From: Phycisphaerales bacterium
GTDB taxonomy: Bacteria > Planctomycetota > Phycisphaerae > Phycisphaerales > UBA1924
NCBI GenBank assembly: GCA_029260395.1
Contig: JAJDDJ010000001.1
Coordinates: forward strand, 310,001-374,000
Direction of reading: 5' to 3'
Length of the DNA stretch: 64,000 nucleotides
Of the stretch, positions 9,036 to 19,321 are shown one piece after another (the stretch's first letter is position 1; each line of letters starts with the position of its first letter). The position numbers were made by a program, and so were the translations under genes. A model generated the notes under the pieces. That model searched no databases, was not told the origin of the DNA, and was given only the letters and a program-made list of their open reading frames with translations.

Positions 9036-11078
9036 ATGTGGTTTGAGGGACAGTCGGGGCCTGCCGTGCTCGGCGGGCGAATACGGGAGTCGGACGTGAT
9101 CGAAGACCTGCACCCAGCCGTACGCGAGCTGCTCAGCCTCGGCCAGAAGCGAGGTTGGCTCAGCTACGAGGAGATCAACAACACGATCCCCGATTCGATG
9201 GTCGAGCCTGACAAGCTCGACGAGTTGCTGGTGGTGATTGACCGCATGGGTCTCGAACTGGTCGACGAGCTCGAGCTGAGGGCGCGGCTGCACCGCGAAT
9301 CGCTTAGGCAGGGCAAAGAAGCCGGCCCGAACCCGCTGGCGGGCACACCGCTTGGCGGCATGGGCCCGGGTCTTCCGGGCGGCTCAAGGGCGATGAGTGT
9401 TTCGGGCGGCGAGCGTGGGCATGTTGACGCAAACCTGCGCCGAGAGATGGCCGACGTTCAGGACGCGGACGCCGAGAAGGATGTTGCGGAAGCAGCGTCG
9501 CTCGATCCCGAAGCGTTGCAACGCGAGCTGGTCGAGGACGGCAGCGGCGACTCAAGCAAGCGGATCGACGACCCGGTGCGGATGTACCTCTCGCAGATGG
9601 GTTCGATCCCGCTGCTCACGAGGCCGGAAGAAATCCGGCTGGCCAAGAAGGTCGAGACGACGCGGATGATCTTCCGCAGGCGGTGCTTGGAGAGCAACTA
9701 CATCGCGGCGCGGGCCGCCGAGACGCTTCGACAAGTGTCAGCGGGCGAGTTGCCTTTCGATCGGACGATGCGGGTCTCGACCGCGGAGCCGGACCACAAA
9801 GACAAACTAACCAAGCGGATCCCGGCGAATCTGCCGACGATCGAGCGGCTGGGCGAGCTCAACCGCGAGGATTGGGCGGCGCTTGCGAGCACGAGCGGCA
9901 AGAAGGCGGCGGCGCTGCGCGAGCAGATGGCCACCCGCCAGCGGCGGGCAGCGGCGCTGGTCGAGGAGCTGTGTCTGCGGACTGGCAAGATCGTGCCCCT
10001 CATGCGCAAGCTGCGATCGATCAGCCAGAAGATGTCCGAGCTATCGTCAACGTTGGAGACCGCGGGCAAGCACCCCAAACAGCACGAGCCCGAGGACATC
10101 GAGGTGATGCGAGAGGAACTCGCGGGGCTCGAAGCGCTGGTGCTCGAAACCCCGGCGGAGTTGGAGCATCGGCTCAGGAACATCTCAACGGTGTTCTGGG
10201 AGTACGAGCAGGCCAAGCGGGACCTATCGGGCGGCAACCTGCGGCTCGTGGTGTCGATTGCCAAGAAGTACCGCAACCGAGGGCTGAGCTTTCTGGACAT
10301 CATCCAGGAGGGCAACACGGGCTTGATGCGCGCCGTTGACAAGTACGAGTACCGGCGAGGGTTCAAGTTCTCGACATACGCGACATGGTGGATCCGTCAA
10401 GCGATCACGCGGGCGATCGCCGACCACGCGCGGACGATCCGCATCCCGGTACACATGATCGAGACAATGACCCGGCTGCGGGCGATGGAGAAGGACATTC
10501 AGCAGAAGACGGGCGTGGAACCCACGCTCGAAGAGCTTGCCGAGGTGGCGGACATGAATCCGGAGGAGGTCCGCCGGGTGATGAAAATTTCCAAGCACCC
10601 TGCGAGCCTGGACAGGCCGGTGGGCGAGAGCGAGGACAGCCACTTCGGTGACTTCATCGAGGACCGGAACCAGTCGGCACCGGGCGAGGCCGCCTCACAG
10701 GCAATGCTCAAGCAGCGAATAGAGGCCGTGCTCAAGACGCTGACGTACCGCGAGCGGGAGATCATCAAGCTCCGGTACGGCATCGGCGATGGGTATACCT
10801 ACACGCTGGAAGAGGTCGGACGGATTTTCAAGGTCACGCGCGAGCGTGTGCGTCAGGTCGAGGCCAAAGCGATCCGCAAGCTCCAGCACCCGGTGCGGAG
10901 CCGCAAGCTGCGGGGGTTCGTGGACGCGGACGAGGTCGTGGTGGTGAGATCTGAAGCGAAGGGGTCGAGTAGCTCCTCGACCAAGCCCGGCGCGAAGGCC
11001 CTCGCGCCGGACAGTGCCCCGGTTGCAGCGGAGGCTGCGCCTACCCAGGCGCAGAATCCAACGCCGAACCGGGATTGA
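9036..11078 (+). CDS. rpoD: RNA polymerase primary sigma factor RpoD (sigma-70)
   Basis: A 680-residue housekeeping sigma factor. Region 1.1 is [20 protein letters not shown], region 1.2 is [12 protein letters not shown], and region 2 contains [36 protein letters not shown] and [17 protein letters not shown]. Region 4.2 ends [21 protein letters not shown] long non-conserved region of about 200 residues separates 1.2 from 2. The ATG at 9036 has GAAGGA 13 bases upstream; a GTG at about 9096 is an alternative start. It follows dnaG and is probably co-transcribed with it. Confidence 0.96.
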   Translation: MWFEGQSGPAVLGGRIRESDVIEDLHPAVRELLSLGQKRGWLSYEEINNTIPDSMVEPDKLDELLVVIDRMGLELVDELELRARLHRESLRQGKEAGPNPLAGTPLGGMGPGLPGGSRAMSVSGGERGHVDANLRREMADVQDADAEKDVAEAASLDPEALQRELVEDGSGDSSKRIDDPVRMYLSQMGSIPLLTRPEEIRLAKKVETTRMIFRRRCLESNYIAARAAETLRQVSAGELPFDRTMRVSTAEPDHKDKLTKRIPANLPTIERLGELNREDWAALASTSGKKAAALREQMATRQRRAAALVEELCLRTGKIVPLMRKLRSISQKMSELSSTLETAGKHPKQHEPEDIEVMREELAGLEALVLETPAELEHRLRNISTVFWEYEQAKRDLSGGNLRLVVSIAKKYRNRGLSFLDIIQEGNTGLMRAVDKYEYRRGFKFSTYATWWIRQAITRAIADHARTIRIPVHMIETMTRLRAMEKDIQQKTGVEPTLEELAEVADMNPEEVRRVMKISKHPASLDRPVGESEDSHFGDFIEDRNQSAPGEAASQAMLKQRIEAVLKTLTYREREIIKLRYGIGDGYTYTLEEVGRIFKVTRERVRQVEAKAIRKLQHPVRSRKLRGFVDADEVVVVRSEAKGSSSSSTKPGAKALAPDSAPVAAEAAPTQAQNPTPNRD

Positions 11079-11117
11079 GGGCCTCGATCGGTTGGGCTCG
11101 GATTCTGGATTCGCTGA

Positions 11118-11597
11118 TTAGAGCTGGCTGGCGCGTTCGAGCCAATCGAGCAGGGCATCGGCGGACATGACCCCTGAGGTGCGCGCGGTTTCTTTGCCGG
11201 CGTTGAAGTAGACGAGCGTCGGAACCGAACTGATGCCGAGCCGCTGGGCATCGTCGTTGGCGCCGGTCGCGTCGACGTAGGCGGTGGTCACGCGCTCTTG
11301 ATTGATCCAGTCGGCGAACCGGGTATCGGCGAGCGCGCCCCGCTTGAGCGACTGGCACGGGCCGCACCAATCGGCGGTGGCAAACGCGAGCACGGGACCC
11401 CCATCGGCTGCGTCGAAGGCGGCATCGAGGGTGGTATGGGACGCGAACACCGCGGGCGTCTGAGCAGTGCCGCCAGACCCGAAGAGCATGGTCCGCAAGA
11501 ACATTCCCCCGAGGAAGACGGCCGCGACGAGGCCGATGATCTTGGAGGTGCTCGCGAGCATGGACGGATTCTGATAGGATTGGGCGTTGGTACTCAT
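11118..11597 (-). CDS. Membrane-anchored thioredoxin-like protein
   Basis: A 159-residue protein with an N-terminal transmembrane anchor (about residues 19-39, KIIGLVAAVFLGGMFLRTML) and a thioredoxin domain facing the periplasm. The active site is WCGPC with C78 and C81, and the cis-proline is in SSVPTLVYF. The WCGPC site suggests a thiol-disulfide reductase. It ends convergently with rpoD, 39 bp apart. The partner protein is not evident. Confidence 0.88.
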   Translation of the reverse strand: MSTNAQSYQNPSMLASTSKIIGLVAAVFLGGMFLRTMLFGSGGTAQTPAVFASHTTLDAAFDAADGGPVLAFATADWCGPCQSLKRGALADTRFADWINQERVTTAYVDATGANDDAQRLGISSVPTLVYFNAGKETARTSGVMSADALLDWLERASQL

Positions 11598-11756
11598 GTT
11601 CGGTGCGTATTGGCTCTAGGCCGCGAATGTTCCCTGATCGGTGCGGCGGCGTGTTGACGCGGCAGGGATCATCGCGGACCATGCAGCCGAATCGGACCAC
11701 CTCGGGCCGGCTATCGGAGTTAGGCGCTTGAGAACGAAGTTGGAGCGAGTCTCGAA

Positions 11757-12470
11757 GTGATCTCCCACATCGGCATTGTTGGCGTGAGCCCCGAGGGCGC
11801 GGCCCTGTTCTATCAGGAGATCACCCGCGAGCTGTCTCGCCGGCTCGGCCAAGGCGACGGCTCGGCGACCCACCCGAGGCTGACGCTGCACAACAAGCCG
11901 ATCGGGCTGTACCTCGATGCGCTTCGGCGAAACGACTGGGAAGCGGTCGCGGGGCTGCTGACCCGGTCGGCTGAACTGCTCGCCAACGCGGGGGCGGATT
12001 TTTGCCTAACCCCCGACCACGCGGTGCAACACGGGGTCCACTCGGCAGCGGACGCGAGCCCGATCCCGTGGATCTCGATGCCCGAGCTGGTAGCGGCGTC
12101 GCTGGCAGAGCGGGGCGTATCGACCGTGGGAATCTTGGGCACGAGCTGGGTGGCTCGGGGCTCCACGTATCAGACGCTGTTGGGCCTCAAAGGGATCAAG
12201 GTCATCGCTCCTCCTGAAGAGGAGAGCGATCGGCTGGATGCGATCGTGTTTGAGGAACTCCTTTATGGCAAGGTGAAGACCGAATCGATCAAGTTTGTTC
12301 ATAGTTTGATTGGTGCATTCAAAGAACGAGACTGCCAAGGAGTGGTTGTCGCGAGTTCAGAGATCCCGCTGGTGCTCGATGAGGCATCGAGCCCGCTGCC
12401 GTTGTACGACGCCTCTGAGATTCTGGCAGTGGGCGCTGTGGACCGGGCACTGGCCAGCGATCCGGACTGA
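11757..12470 (+). CDS. Asp/Glu-racemase-superfamily protein lacking the usual catalytic cysteines
   Basis: A 237-residue protein starting at a GTG. The fold is recognisable from HIGIVGVSPEGAALFYQEIT, the central GADFCLTPDHAVQHG and SSEIPLVLDE near the C-terminus. In cofactor-independent Asp/Glu racemases the two catalytic cysteines sit in PCNTAH and GCTEIPLL. Here the aligned residues are Asp (TPDHAV) and Ser (ASSEIPLV). A nearby Cys in ADFC does not align. The protein may therefore catalyse another reaction or act as a binding protein. No operon partner; the surface-protein gene follows 370 bp later. Confidence 0.8.
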   Translation: MISHIGIVGVSPEGAALFYQEITRELSRRLGQGDGSATHPRLTLHNKPIGLYLDALRRNDWEAVAGLLTRSAELLANAGADFCLTPDHAVQHGVHSAADASPIPWISMPELVAASLAERGVSTVGILGTSWVARGSTYQTLLGLKGIKVIAPPEEESDRLDAIVFEELLYGKVKTESIKFVHSLIGAFKERDCQGVVVASSEIPLVLDEASSPLPLYDASEILAVGAVDRALASDPD

Positions 12471-12838
12471 TCTCCGGGCTCATGACGCGGCGCGAACGGC
12501 AAGGGGAACCCGCCGATCGCGGTTTGGGTGGAACCTGGTGGGCTCTGGGGCGGATGAAAAACTGCTGGCGAAGTCGAACGCATCTGGACGCGAGCGGCCA
12601 GAATCGTGTAGACTCGGACCCGGCGTTCTGATTCATGCTTCCGTGGAGCGGGATCAGGACTGAAGGAAGGCACCGTCCCACGCCCCGCCCTTACGGTGCC
12701 TTGGCCGGACCCCACCCCCTGCTGTCGGCCGATGCCGGGTTGCCGGAGGGACAAAGGGTTGACCGGTCGAATTCAAAGTGTCGGTCAAAGGTTGATCGAC
12801 CAAGGAATCCTCCGACGCAAGTCGCTTGGGAGTTTGCC
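12471..12838 (+). other. Intergenic leader of the giant surface-protein gene
   Basis: No gene is seen in these 368 bases. A TAGACT at 12610-12615 fits the TANNNT -10 pattern but has no convincing -35. Beyond it lie a hairpin at 12669-12700 and a second inverted repeat (TTGACCG at 12759-12765, CGGTCAA at 12782-12788), followed by the near-palindrome GGTTGATCGACC at 12790-12801. If transcription starts near 12622, the message has a structured leader of about 215 nt. Confidence 0.4.
12669..12700 (+). promoter_or_regulatory. Hairpin in leader of surface-protein gene
   Basis: GGCACCGT (12669-12676) pairs perfectly with ACGGTGCC (12693-12700) around a 16-nt loop. No T tract follows, so it is not a standard terminator. 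It could stabilise the leader or act as an attenuator. Confidence 0.4.
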
Positions 12839-15800
12839 ATGAGCACAGTGGCCCGTTTCGATCAGATGCTCCGTCGCCGCACCGTCAACCGTTTGCGCGA
12901 ATCGGTGGGCCAGTCGATCGGACTCGACCAGCTCGAGCAGCGGATCGTGCTCGACGCGGTGCCTGGCCTCGCCGATGGCTTCAACAACGCCCAACTGATC
13001 GCGCTGAACGGCGCGGGCGTGGGCACGTTCGCGGAGCCCATCGACACCATCGGCGACGACGACCTGTACCGCATCGACGTGACGTCGATCGACTTCGTTC
13101 GGATCCTGGCGGATGCCGACAAGGGCGCGGGCCAGACAGCTCAGCAGTTCGCCGACCGAGTGGACACGAGGCTTGAACTCTACGACGCCGACGGCGTGCT
13201 GATGCAGAGCTCGATGAACTCGGGCAACCTGACGCCTGCGGTCGACCCGACGGAGGCGTTCATCGGGTTCGTGCCGGACTCGGACGACTTCGTGGCGGGC
13301 ACCGCGACCTACTACATCCGTGTGCTGAGCGACCAGATGGCCGGTGCCACCGCGACGGGCCCGCTGACGCTTCGCGTCAACGCCCAGAGCGACGGGAACT
13401 TCCCCGCGGTAAACCCGGCTGCACCGGCGTCCAGCACGGTCGCGGGCAACTTCACACGTCAGCTCCAGGACCGGGTCTTCAGGCTCATCAACGGGACCAA
13501 CGCCGCGTTCGACAGCCTGGCGACACTCAGTGCGTTCGATGGCGGCGGCACGTTTGATACGCGGCTGGATGTGTACAACTCGGCCGGCAACCTGATCAAG
13601 GGCGACAGCCAGTCGGGTGCTCTGACCAACGCCTTCATGACTTTCAAGGGCGAACCGGGCGAGACGTACTTTGTGCGTCTCCGCAGCGATGAGTTCGGCC
13701 CGACGACCGCGTTTGCTCAGAACGGCGTGTCTGTTGTGGCTAGGCCGATCGGGACCACGCTTGGGTTTGATGTGGTCCGGCGACTCCACCAGTCCACGTT
13801 CCGGGGCGTTGACGGCGGCGGCACCGAACTTCTGACCTTCGTTCCCCAGGGCACAGGGCGCACGATTCTGTCGGGCCAGTTGCTGCCCCCGATTGTTGGC
13901 GGAATACTCGATCCCACGTTCTCGCTCTACAACAGCCAGGGCCAAATCCTCGCTGTGAGCACGGACTTCTTCGGCAACAACCCGCAGATCGACATCGCGC
14001 TGACAGCGGGCGAGACGTACCACCTTGTGGTGGACAACTTTAGTTCGGGCGGCGGGGTCTACAACCTCATCGTTGAGGCCAATGCGACTGCGGACGAGTT
14101 CGGCGGTGTCGATGACCATGCCGATGCAGGCGAGTACACACTCGCTACGCCGATTGTTTGGCAATGGCAGGGCCCGAGCGGACAACTCAACGGCACTACC
14201 GCTCAAGTTACGTCCGACCCCGGTACCGATGTCCCCACGATGCCGCCCGGCCCGGTCTATTCGCCAGCGGTTGATAAGCCCAACGTGCTCATCGGGCAGG
14301 CGAGCGGGCGCATCACGCTGGGTGGGGATAGCGACCTGTTCTTGTTTGTCCCACCCGTGGACATGCTCGGCGATTTCGAGGGCCGGGACGACGACATGCA
14401 GGGCGATCGCCTCTGGTACCCCGGCTTCAGGCCATCCAGCCGTGTAGAGATTCAGGTCCGGCCGTATGCACCCGACATCGTTGATCCGCAAGAACCGATC
14501 TTTGATTTCCTCAACGCGCCCAACGTGCGCGTGTTCGATTCACGCGCCAACCTCGTCTACGAACGCAACACCCCGCTGCTTGTCGGTGCGCCGTACGCAC
14601 GCACGCCTGGCGCACTCGATCCGTCAAGGTACCCTGCCGAGTTCAACTTCCCGGACTTCATGGACCCGTCGTCATTCGTTGACGGCGCGGAATCGAGCTT
14701 CGCTCTCAGCTTTGAGGTTTGGGGCGGCGAGCCGTACTACATCGAAGTCACGGACGGAGGCTCGGGCCGCTACACGGTTGAGGTGATTGTTGATGCAGCA
14801 CCTGATCCGTCGGATCCGCTGGTCACGGTGATGTCACCGGGCGGCGCCCCAGCGAGCACGGATGGCACAACCGGCAATCCCGAGGCAGGCTTCTTTGGCG
14901 GACAAGGGTCTCCGACATCGCTGATCAAGGAATCCTACGACGGCCAGCCAACCTTCCCGATTCCAGGCGCAGTGTTCGCCAACGCTCCTGAGCTTTCGTT
15001 GCCTGCCCAATCAGGTGATCTGAGAGCGGGTGAGGGTGCCTCCAACGGCTACTTCGATGGCAGCACGCCGTTCGAGCGTGCGTTTAGCATGCGTGGTGCC
15101 GCGATCCCCGAGGGCCCGCCGCCCCCGTCCATGATCGCCCTTCCGGACACCATTGGTGCTGGCATCGGAGTGCTACACGAATCGGCTGGCCTCGGCATCG
15201 AGCACCCGCTGGACACGGACATGTTCCGGTTCCGCGCCTCGCGCACCGGGTTCGTCGAGATCCGTATCAACACGAGCAACATCACCGACACGTTCACGTA
15301 CGTCGAGGCGGACTTCCTCGATGCAGAAGTGAACGAGATGCCACCGATGATGGCCGAGGGCACGGTTGAGACCAAGACGAAGACTTACGACAGCCTGCTA
15401 CGCTCGGGGCTGCGCGTGTTCAACAACGACCTTGAGCAGGTCGGGTACGCGGACGGCAACGACGCCTTGCGGGGCATCGTGAGCAACGAGTTCTTCGGCA
15501 CGCTCGATGGCGACGACGACACCATGAACGGCATCCAGCCGTTCACGTTCACCGACCGCGATGCACGGCTGGTCATCCCGATTGTGCAGGGCGAGCAGTA
15601 CTACATCCAGGTCGAGAGCGGCGAGCTTGCGAACTACCAGGCGCACATCGCCGGGGCGGGGGACGGGCTGGTCAACTGGGCGAACATCATCGGCTCGTAC
15701 GAGCTGCTGGTGCACGCGGTGTTCGACCCCAACGGCATCGCGACCGATGAGGGTGACGATGCGGCCGCGTTCGTGAACGCCTCCGCGCAGGTCAACTCCC

Positions 15801-18800
15801 GTCTTACGACCGTTGGGTTTGAGGACAACGGCACGTCCTCCTTTACGGGTGTAATCGCGGCGAGCGTGAACAACCCCGACGACTTCGACGGGTTCAGTTT
15901 CATCGCCCCCGCTTCATCGAACCAAGTGACGGTCACGGTCAGCCGTCAGGGTGCCTCGACGGTGCTTCCTGAGCTCTCCATCCTGAAGGTCAATTCGTTC
16001 GGCAACATCGACCTCGTGACCAATGGCGCAGCGGGCTCGAATGGCACCGTGTCGCTGGACTTCGCGGCGACCAAAGGCGAGCGGTTCTTCCTGAGCATCA
16101 GCGCCGGCGGCGGCAGCCAGGGTGCGTACAGCGTGGACATCTCCGGCCTCAGCACTGCTGACGACCACCCGGACCAGTACCAGATTCCGACCAACGCCAC
16201 ACCGATCGATCTGATCGATTTCCTGGGCAGCGGCACCGATACCGGCCGGATCGAGAGCAACGGCGACACCGACGTGTTCTCGCTCACCGCGGACAAGTTC
16301 ACGGACGTTCAGGTCGTGGTGACTTCGGCGAACAGCAACCTGTTCCCACAGATCGAGATCTACGAGGTCTCGGTCGATCCGTTCGGCTCGCCGATTCTGC
16401 TGCGGATCGGCAGCACCGACGCGACCAACGGCGGGCTCAGCGAGAACCTTCGATTCACGATCACGCCCAACCGCGTGAGCAGCGCGACGATGCTGACCTA
16501 CCCGCTGTATTACGTCGTGGTTTCGGGCGAGGACCGCCAGAACGACGAGGGCAACTACACGATAAACGTGAACTTCACAGCCACGGACGACCACGCCGAC
16601 GCGGGCGAGTTCACCAGCGCTACCGGCGTGCTGATCAACGCGACGACGGGCATCGGCAACTCCGCGGGCATCATCGAGATCCCGGGCGATTCCGATCTGT
16701 TCACGTTCACCTCGCCCGCTACGGGCCAAGCGCAGGTCACGGTGACCATCCCGATGGGCAGCGGACTGATCCCGCGGCTGACAATCATGGATTCGACGGG
16801 CGCGCAAGTAGTCCCACCGGCAGACGGCGTGTTCCCGACCTCGCTCGTGTTCACGGCGGCCCGAAACACGACGTACTTCGTGCTGGTCGATGCGGGCAGC
16901 TTTGCTGGACCGACGAACATGGCGGGCGGGTATTCCCTGTCGATCGCGGCTCCGCCGATCGACGACCACCCCAACATCTCGGAGTTCTCGCTCGCGACAC
17001 CGATCAACTTGGATTCGCAGGGTGACGCCACGCTCGGCAACACCACGCAGGGCGCTGCGGGCAACCCAGAGCTCGCGCCGTTTGTCGATACCGACCTGTT
17101 CACCTTCGTGGCGGTTGGCGACGGCTCGGTCGTCGTTACGATCAACCCCGCCAACGGCACACTTCCGATCCGGCCACGCATCGAGCTGTTCGATGGCAGC
17201 CAGACCTCGATCGGCACGGCGACAGCAGGCGCGTTCGGCGCCTCGATCAGCTTCACGATCACCAACGCCGCGATCGGCGAGCGGTTCTACCTGCTGGTGC
17301 GTGACAACGCGGGCACCCGCGTGGGCGATTACCAGATCATGATCGACGGCGCTCCCGCGCCGGGCGGTGGTGGTGGCGGCGGCGGTGGAGGCGGTGGCGG
17401 CATCGACTTCGGTTCCGCCGTCGACATCGGTCTCGACACCATCCGCGCCGACGGCAACCGAAGCGGCGTGATCGCCTCTTCCTCCGAGCAGGACGTGTAC
17501 CGCTTCGTCTCGCCGGGCGTCGGCACCGTGTTCGTTCAGATCGTCACGCCCACGGGCTCGCTGCTTGATGCCAACGCGGCGGTGTATCTCAACGGCGCAA
17601 CGAGCCCGCTCATCAGTGACGCGCTGGGTATCCCGGGCGCTTCCGCTGATCTGCGGTTCGAGTCCGTCGCGCCCAACACCGAGTTCTTCGTGGTCGTCAC
17701 ATCCGTCGGCGGCTCGCTAGGCTCGTACACGGTCAACGTGGACGCCCCGCCGGCGGTGTTCAAGCTGTTCTACCCCGAGGGCTTCACGGGCTCCACCATC
17801 CGTGAGTTCGTCTCGATCTCCAACCCCAACGACTTCGCGGTGACGTACACCGTCAAGCTCCGCTACGAGGTGGGCGATCGCGACCAGACCGTGCTGCTCA
17901 ACACGGTCATCGGACCGGGCCGGCGCGGCGGTGTCACGCTCAGTAACGGCGAGCTTGGTTCGCCGGTCGGTGTCCGCGAGGGCACGCCCTACTCGGTGAT
18001 CATCGAGTCGTCAGGGCCGCTGGCGGCGACGATGGCCCGCTACGACTTCAACAGCGCGATCGGTGACGCGTTCACCGACCGCACGGACGATGTCTGGACC
18101 ATCGGCCGCATCGAGCGTGACCCGGGGTCGGTGTTCGACTTTGTGGTGTTCTACAACCCGAACAACTTCGCGGTCGATGTCACGCTCAAGGCTTACGACG
18201 CAAGCGGCAACCCGGTGACTTCCACGTTCCGTGCCGAGGCCCAGCGCCGAGGCGGCTGGAACCTGAGTGCCCTCTCCCAGTTCCCGACGGGCGTGTTCGG
18301 CGCCACGATAACCGCTGCACCCGTCGATTCGGCGAACGCTTCGGCGTTCGAGGGCATCGTCACGGGCCTGAGCCACTTCGATCAGGCCGACGCCAATGGC
18401 TTCGGTCTGCTCGGCGACACCGACTTCGGTGGCACCGCTGGAGCGGTGACCTCGCTCACGCAGGGCGGCGGCTCCGATGCCGAGTTTGTTCTCTTCAACC
18501 CCAACAACGCTCCCGCGACGGTCAACCTGCGTGGCACCTACGTCAACCAGGCCCTGCCCGACCTCGTCCGAACGCTCGCACTCCAGCCTCGGCAGACGCT
18601 GCGGCTCACCGGCGCTTCGCTCGGCCTGGTCAACGCTCAAGCGGTCGGCCTGACGTACACCTCCAACGTGCCCGTCAGCGTCGTGGCCAGCGAACGCCAA
18701 CTCGGCGAGTCCAACGCCAGCAGCGGCGCGGTCAACGCGGCCACCGGCCTGTTCTTCGGCGATGCGTTCATCAACACCGCCCTCGCTGGCCAGTCGTACT

Positions 18801-19159
18801 TCGAGACCATCTCGTTCTATAACCCGGCCGAAGTCGCCACCGAGGTCACCGTCAAGCTGCTGTTCTCTGATGCGACCGAGGACAGCCTCGTGGTCAACCT
18901 CGGTGCCAGCGGGTTCACGTCGCTCGATCTGCACACGCTGATCGGCTCGTCGTTCCTGGCCAACACCGATCGCCCCGAGTCGTTCGACGCCTCGGCTGTG
19001 CTCGGCCGGCCCGGTGTGAACTTCTTCTCGGTCTCAATCACCAGCCCGACACCGATCGTCGCGAGCATGACCCACTACGACCTGTTCCTCCGCGGCGGGT
19101 GGGGCAACGCGGGCGGACCGTTCGGCCTGACCAACCTCATCAGCTCCGTCCGCGCCTGA
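12839..19159 (+). CDS. Giant cell-surface protein with repeated pre-peptidase C-terminal-like (PPC) modules
   Basis: A 2106-residue extracellular protein. The ATG at 12839 is preceded by GGGAG. Instead of a classic signal peptide the N-terminus carries GLDQLEQRIVLDAVPG near residue 35, like the Leu-Glu-x-Arg motifs of planctomycete and RTX-type surface proteins. The body consists of beta-rich modules recurring with DDH-A/P-D-x-x-E-F/Y linkers (near 14.1, 16.2, 16.6 and 17.0 kb) and D-T/S-D-L-F-T-F strands, typical of PPC domains. A 13-glycine linker (about residue 1510) precedes a further module and then four C-terminal repeats around F-Y-N-P-N/A. There is no C-terminal transmembrane or sorting signal. 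It is monocistronic, with a terminator at 19195. Confidence 0.9.
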   Translation: MSTVARFDQMLRRRTVNRLRESVGQSIGLDQLEQRIVLDAVPGLADGFNNAQLIALNGAGVGTFAEPIDTIGDDDLYRIDVTSIDFVRILADADKGAGQTAQQFADRVDTRLELYDADGVLMQSSMNSGNLTPAVDPTEAFIGFVPDSDDFVAGTATYYIRVLSDQMAGATATGPLTLRVNAQSDGNFPAVNPAAPASSTVAGNFTRQLQDRVFRLINGTNAAFDSLATLSAFDGGGTFDTRLDVYNSAGNLIKGDSQSGALTNAFMTFKGEPGETYFVRLRSDEFGPTTAFAQNGVSVVARPIGTTLGFDVVRRLHQSTFRGVDGGGTELLTFVPQGTGRTILSGQLLPPIVGGILDPTFSLYNSQGQILAVSTDFFGNNPQIDIALTAGETYHLVVDNFSSGGGVYNLIVEANATADEFGGVDDHADAGEYTLATPIVWQWQGPSGQLNGTTAQVTSDPGTDVPTMPPGPVYSPAVDKPNVLIGQASGRITLGGDSDLFLFVPPVDMLGDFEGRDDDMQGDRLWYPGFRPSSRVEIQVRPYAPDIVDPQEPIFDFLNAPNVRVFDSRANLVYERNTPLLVGAPYARTPGALDPSRYPAEFNFPDFMDPSSFVDGAESSFALSFEVWGGEPYYIEVTDGGSGRYTVEVIVDAAPDPSDPLVTVMSPGGAPASTDGTTGNPEAGFFGGQGSPTSLIKESYDGQPTFPIPGAVFANAPELSLPAQSGDLRAGEGASNGYFDGSTPFERAFSMRGAAIPEGPPPPSMIALPDTIGAGIGVLHESAGLGIEHPLDTDMFRFRASRTGFVEIRINTSNITDTFTYVEADFLDAEVNEMPPMMAEGTVETKTKTYDSLLRSGLRVFNNDLEQVGYADGNDALRGIVSNEFFGTLDGDDDTMNGIQPFTFTDRDARLVIPIVQGEQYYIQVESGELANYQAHIAGAGDGLVNWANIIGSYELLVHAVFDPNGIATDEGDDAAAFVNASAQVNSRLTTVGFEDNGTSSFTGVIAASVNNPDDFDGFSFIAPASSNQVTVTVSRQGASTVLPELSILKVNSFGNIDLVTNGAAGSNGTVSLDFAATKGERFFLSISAGGGSQGAYSVDISGLSTADDHPDQYQIPTNATPIDLIDFLGSGTDTGRIESNGDTDVFSLTADKFTDVQVVVTSANSNLFPQIEIYEVSVDPFGSPILLRIGSTDATNGGLSENLRFTITPNRVSSATMLTYPLYYVVVSGEDRQNDEGNYTINVNFTATDDHADAGEFTSATGVLINATTGIGNSAGIIEIPGDSDLFTFTSPATGQAQVTVTIPMGSGLIPRLTIMDSTGAQVVPPADGVFPTSLVFTAARNTTYFVLVDAGSFAGPTNMAGGYSLSIAAPPIDDHPNISEFSLATPINLDSQGDATLGNTTQGAAGNPELAPFVDTDLFTFVAVGDGSVVVTINPANGTLPIRPRIELFDGSQTSIGTATAGAFGASISFTITNAAIGERFYLLVRDNAGTRVGDYQIMIDGAPAPGGGGGGGGGGGGGIDFGSAVDIGLDTIRADGNRSGVIASSSEQDVYRFVSPGVGTVFVQIVTPTGSLLDANAAVYLNGATSPLISDALGIPGASADLRFESVAPNTEFFVVVTSVGGSLGSYTVNVDAPPAVFKLFYPEGFTGSTIREFVSISNPNDFAVTYTVKLRYEVGDRDQTVLLNTVIGPGRRGGVTLSNGELGSPVGVREGTPYSVIIESSGPLAATMARYDFNSAIGDAFTDRTDDVWTIGRIERDPGSVFDFVVFYNPNNFAVDVTLKAYDASGNPVTSTFRAEAQRRGGWNLSALSQFPTGVFGATITAAPVDSANASAFEGIVTGLSHFDQADANGFGLLGDTDFGGTAGAVTSLTQGGGSDAEFVLFNPNNAPATVNLRGTYVNQALPDLVRTLALQPRQTLRLTGASLGLVNAQAVGLTYTSNVPVSVVASERQLGESNASSGAVNAATGLFFGDAFINTALAGQSYFETISFYNPAEVATEVTVKLLFSDATEDSLVVNLGASGFTSLDLHTLIGSSFLANTDRPESFDASAVLGRPGVNFFSVSITSPTPIVASMTHYDLFLRGGWGNAGGPFGLTNLISSVRA

Positions 19160-19194
19160 TAAAGGCACGCGGCGACAGCACCATGACCCCTTCG

Positions 19195-19226
19195 GCGGGC
19201 CGGTCCTTCGGGATCGGCCCGCTTTT
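19195..19226 (+). terminator. Rho-independent terminator of surface-protein gene
   Basis: GCGGGCCG (19195-19202) pairs with CGGCCCGC (19215-19222), with a 12-nt loop holding TTCGGG, and is followed by TTTTCGTTT. It lies 36 bp after the stop codon. Confidence 0.85.
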
Positions 19227-19321
19227 CGTTTGACGCCAGCGATGACGAGGCCGAGGCGTGCGCACAGGCACCGCCCCACTCCGCGCACGGGTGCTCCGCT
19301 CATGCAGTCTGGTTCGGTCGT

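Noticed and set aside
12785-14491. 568-residue frame on the minus strand opposite the giant surface-protein gene
   Set aside because: High-GC mirror frame of a strong coding region; composition rich in Arg, His and Val with no motif.
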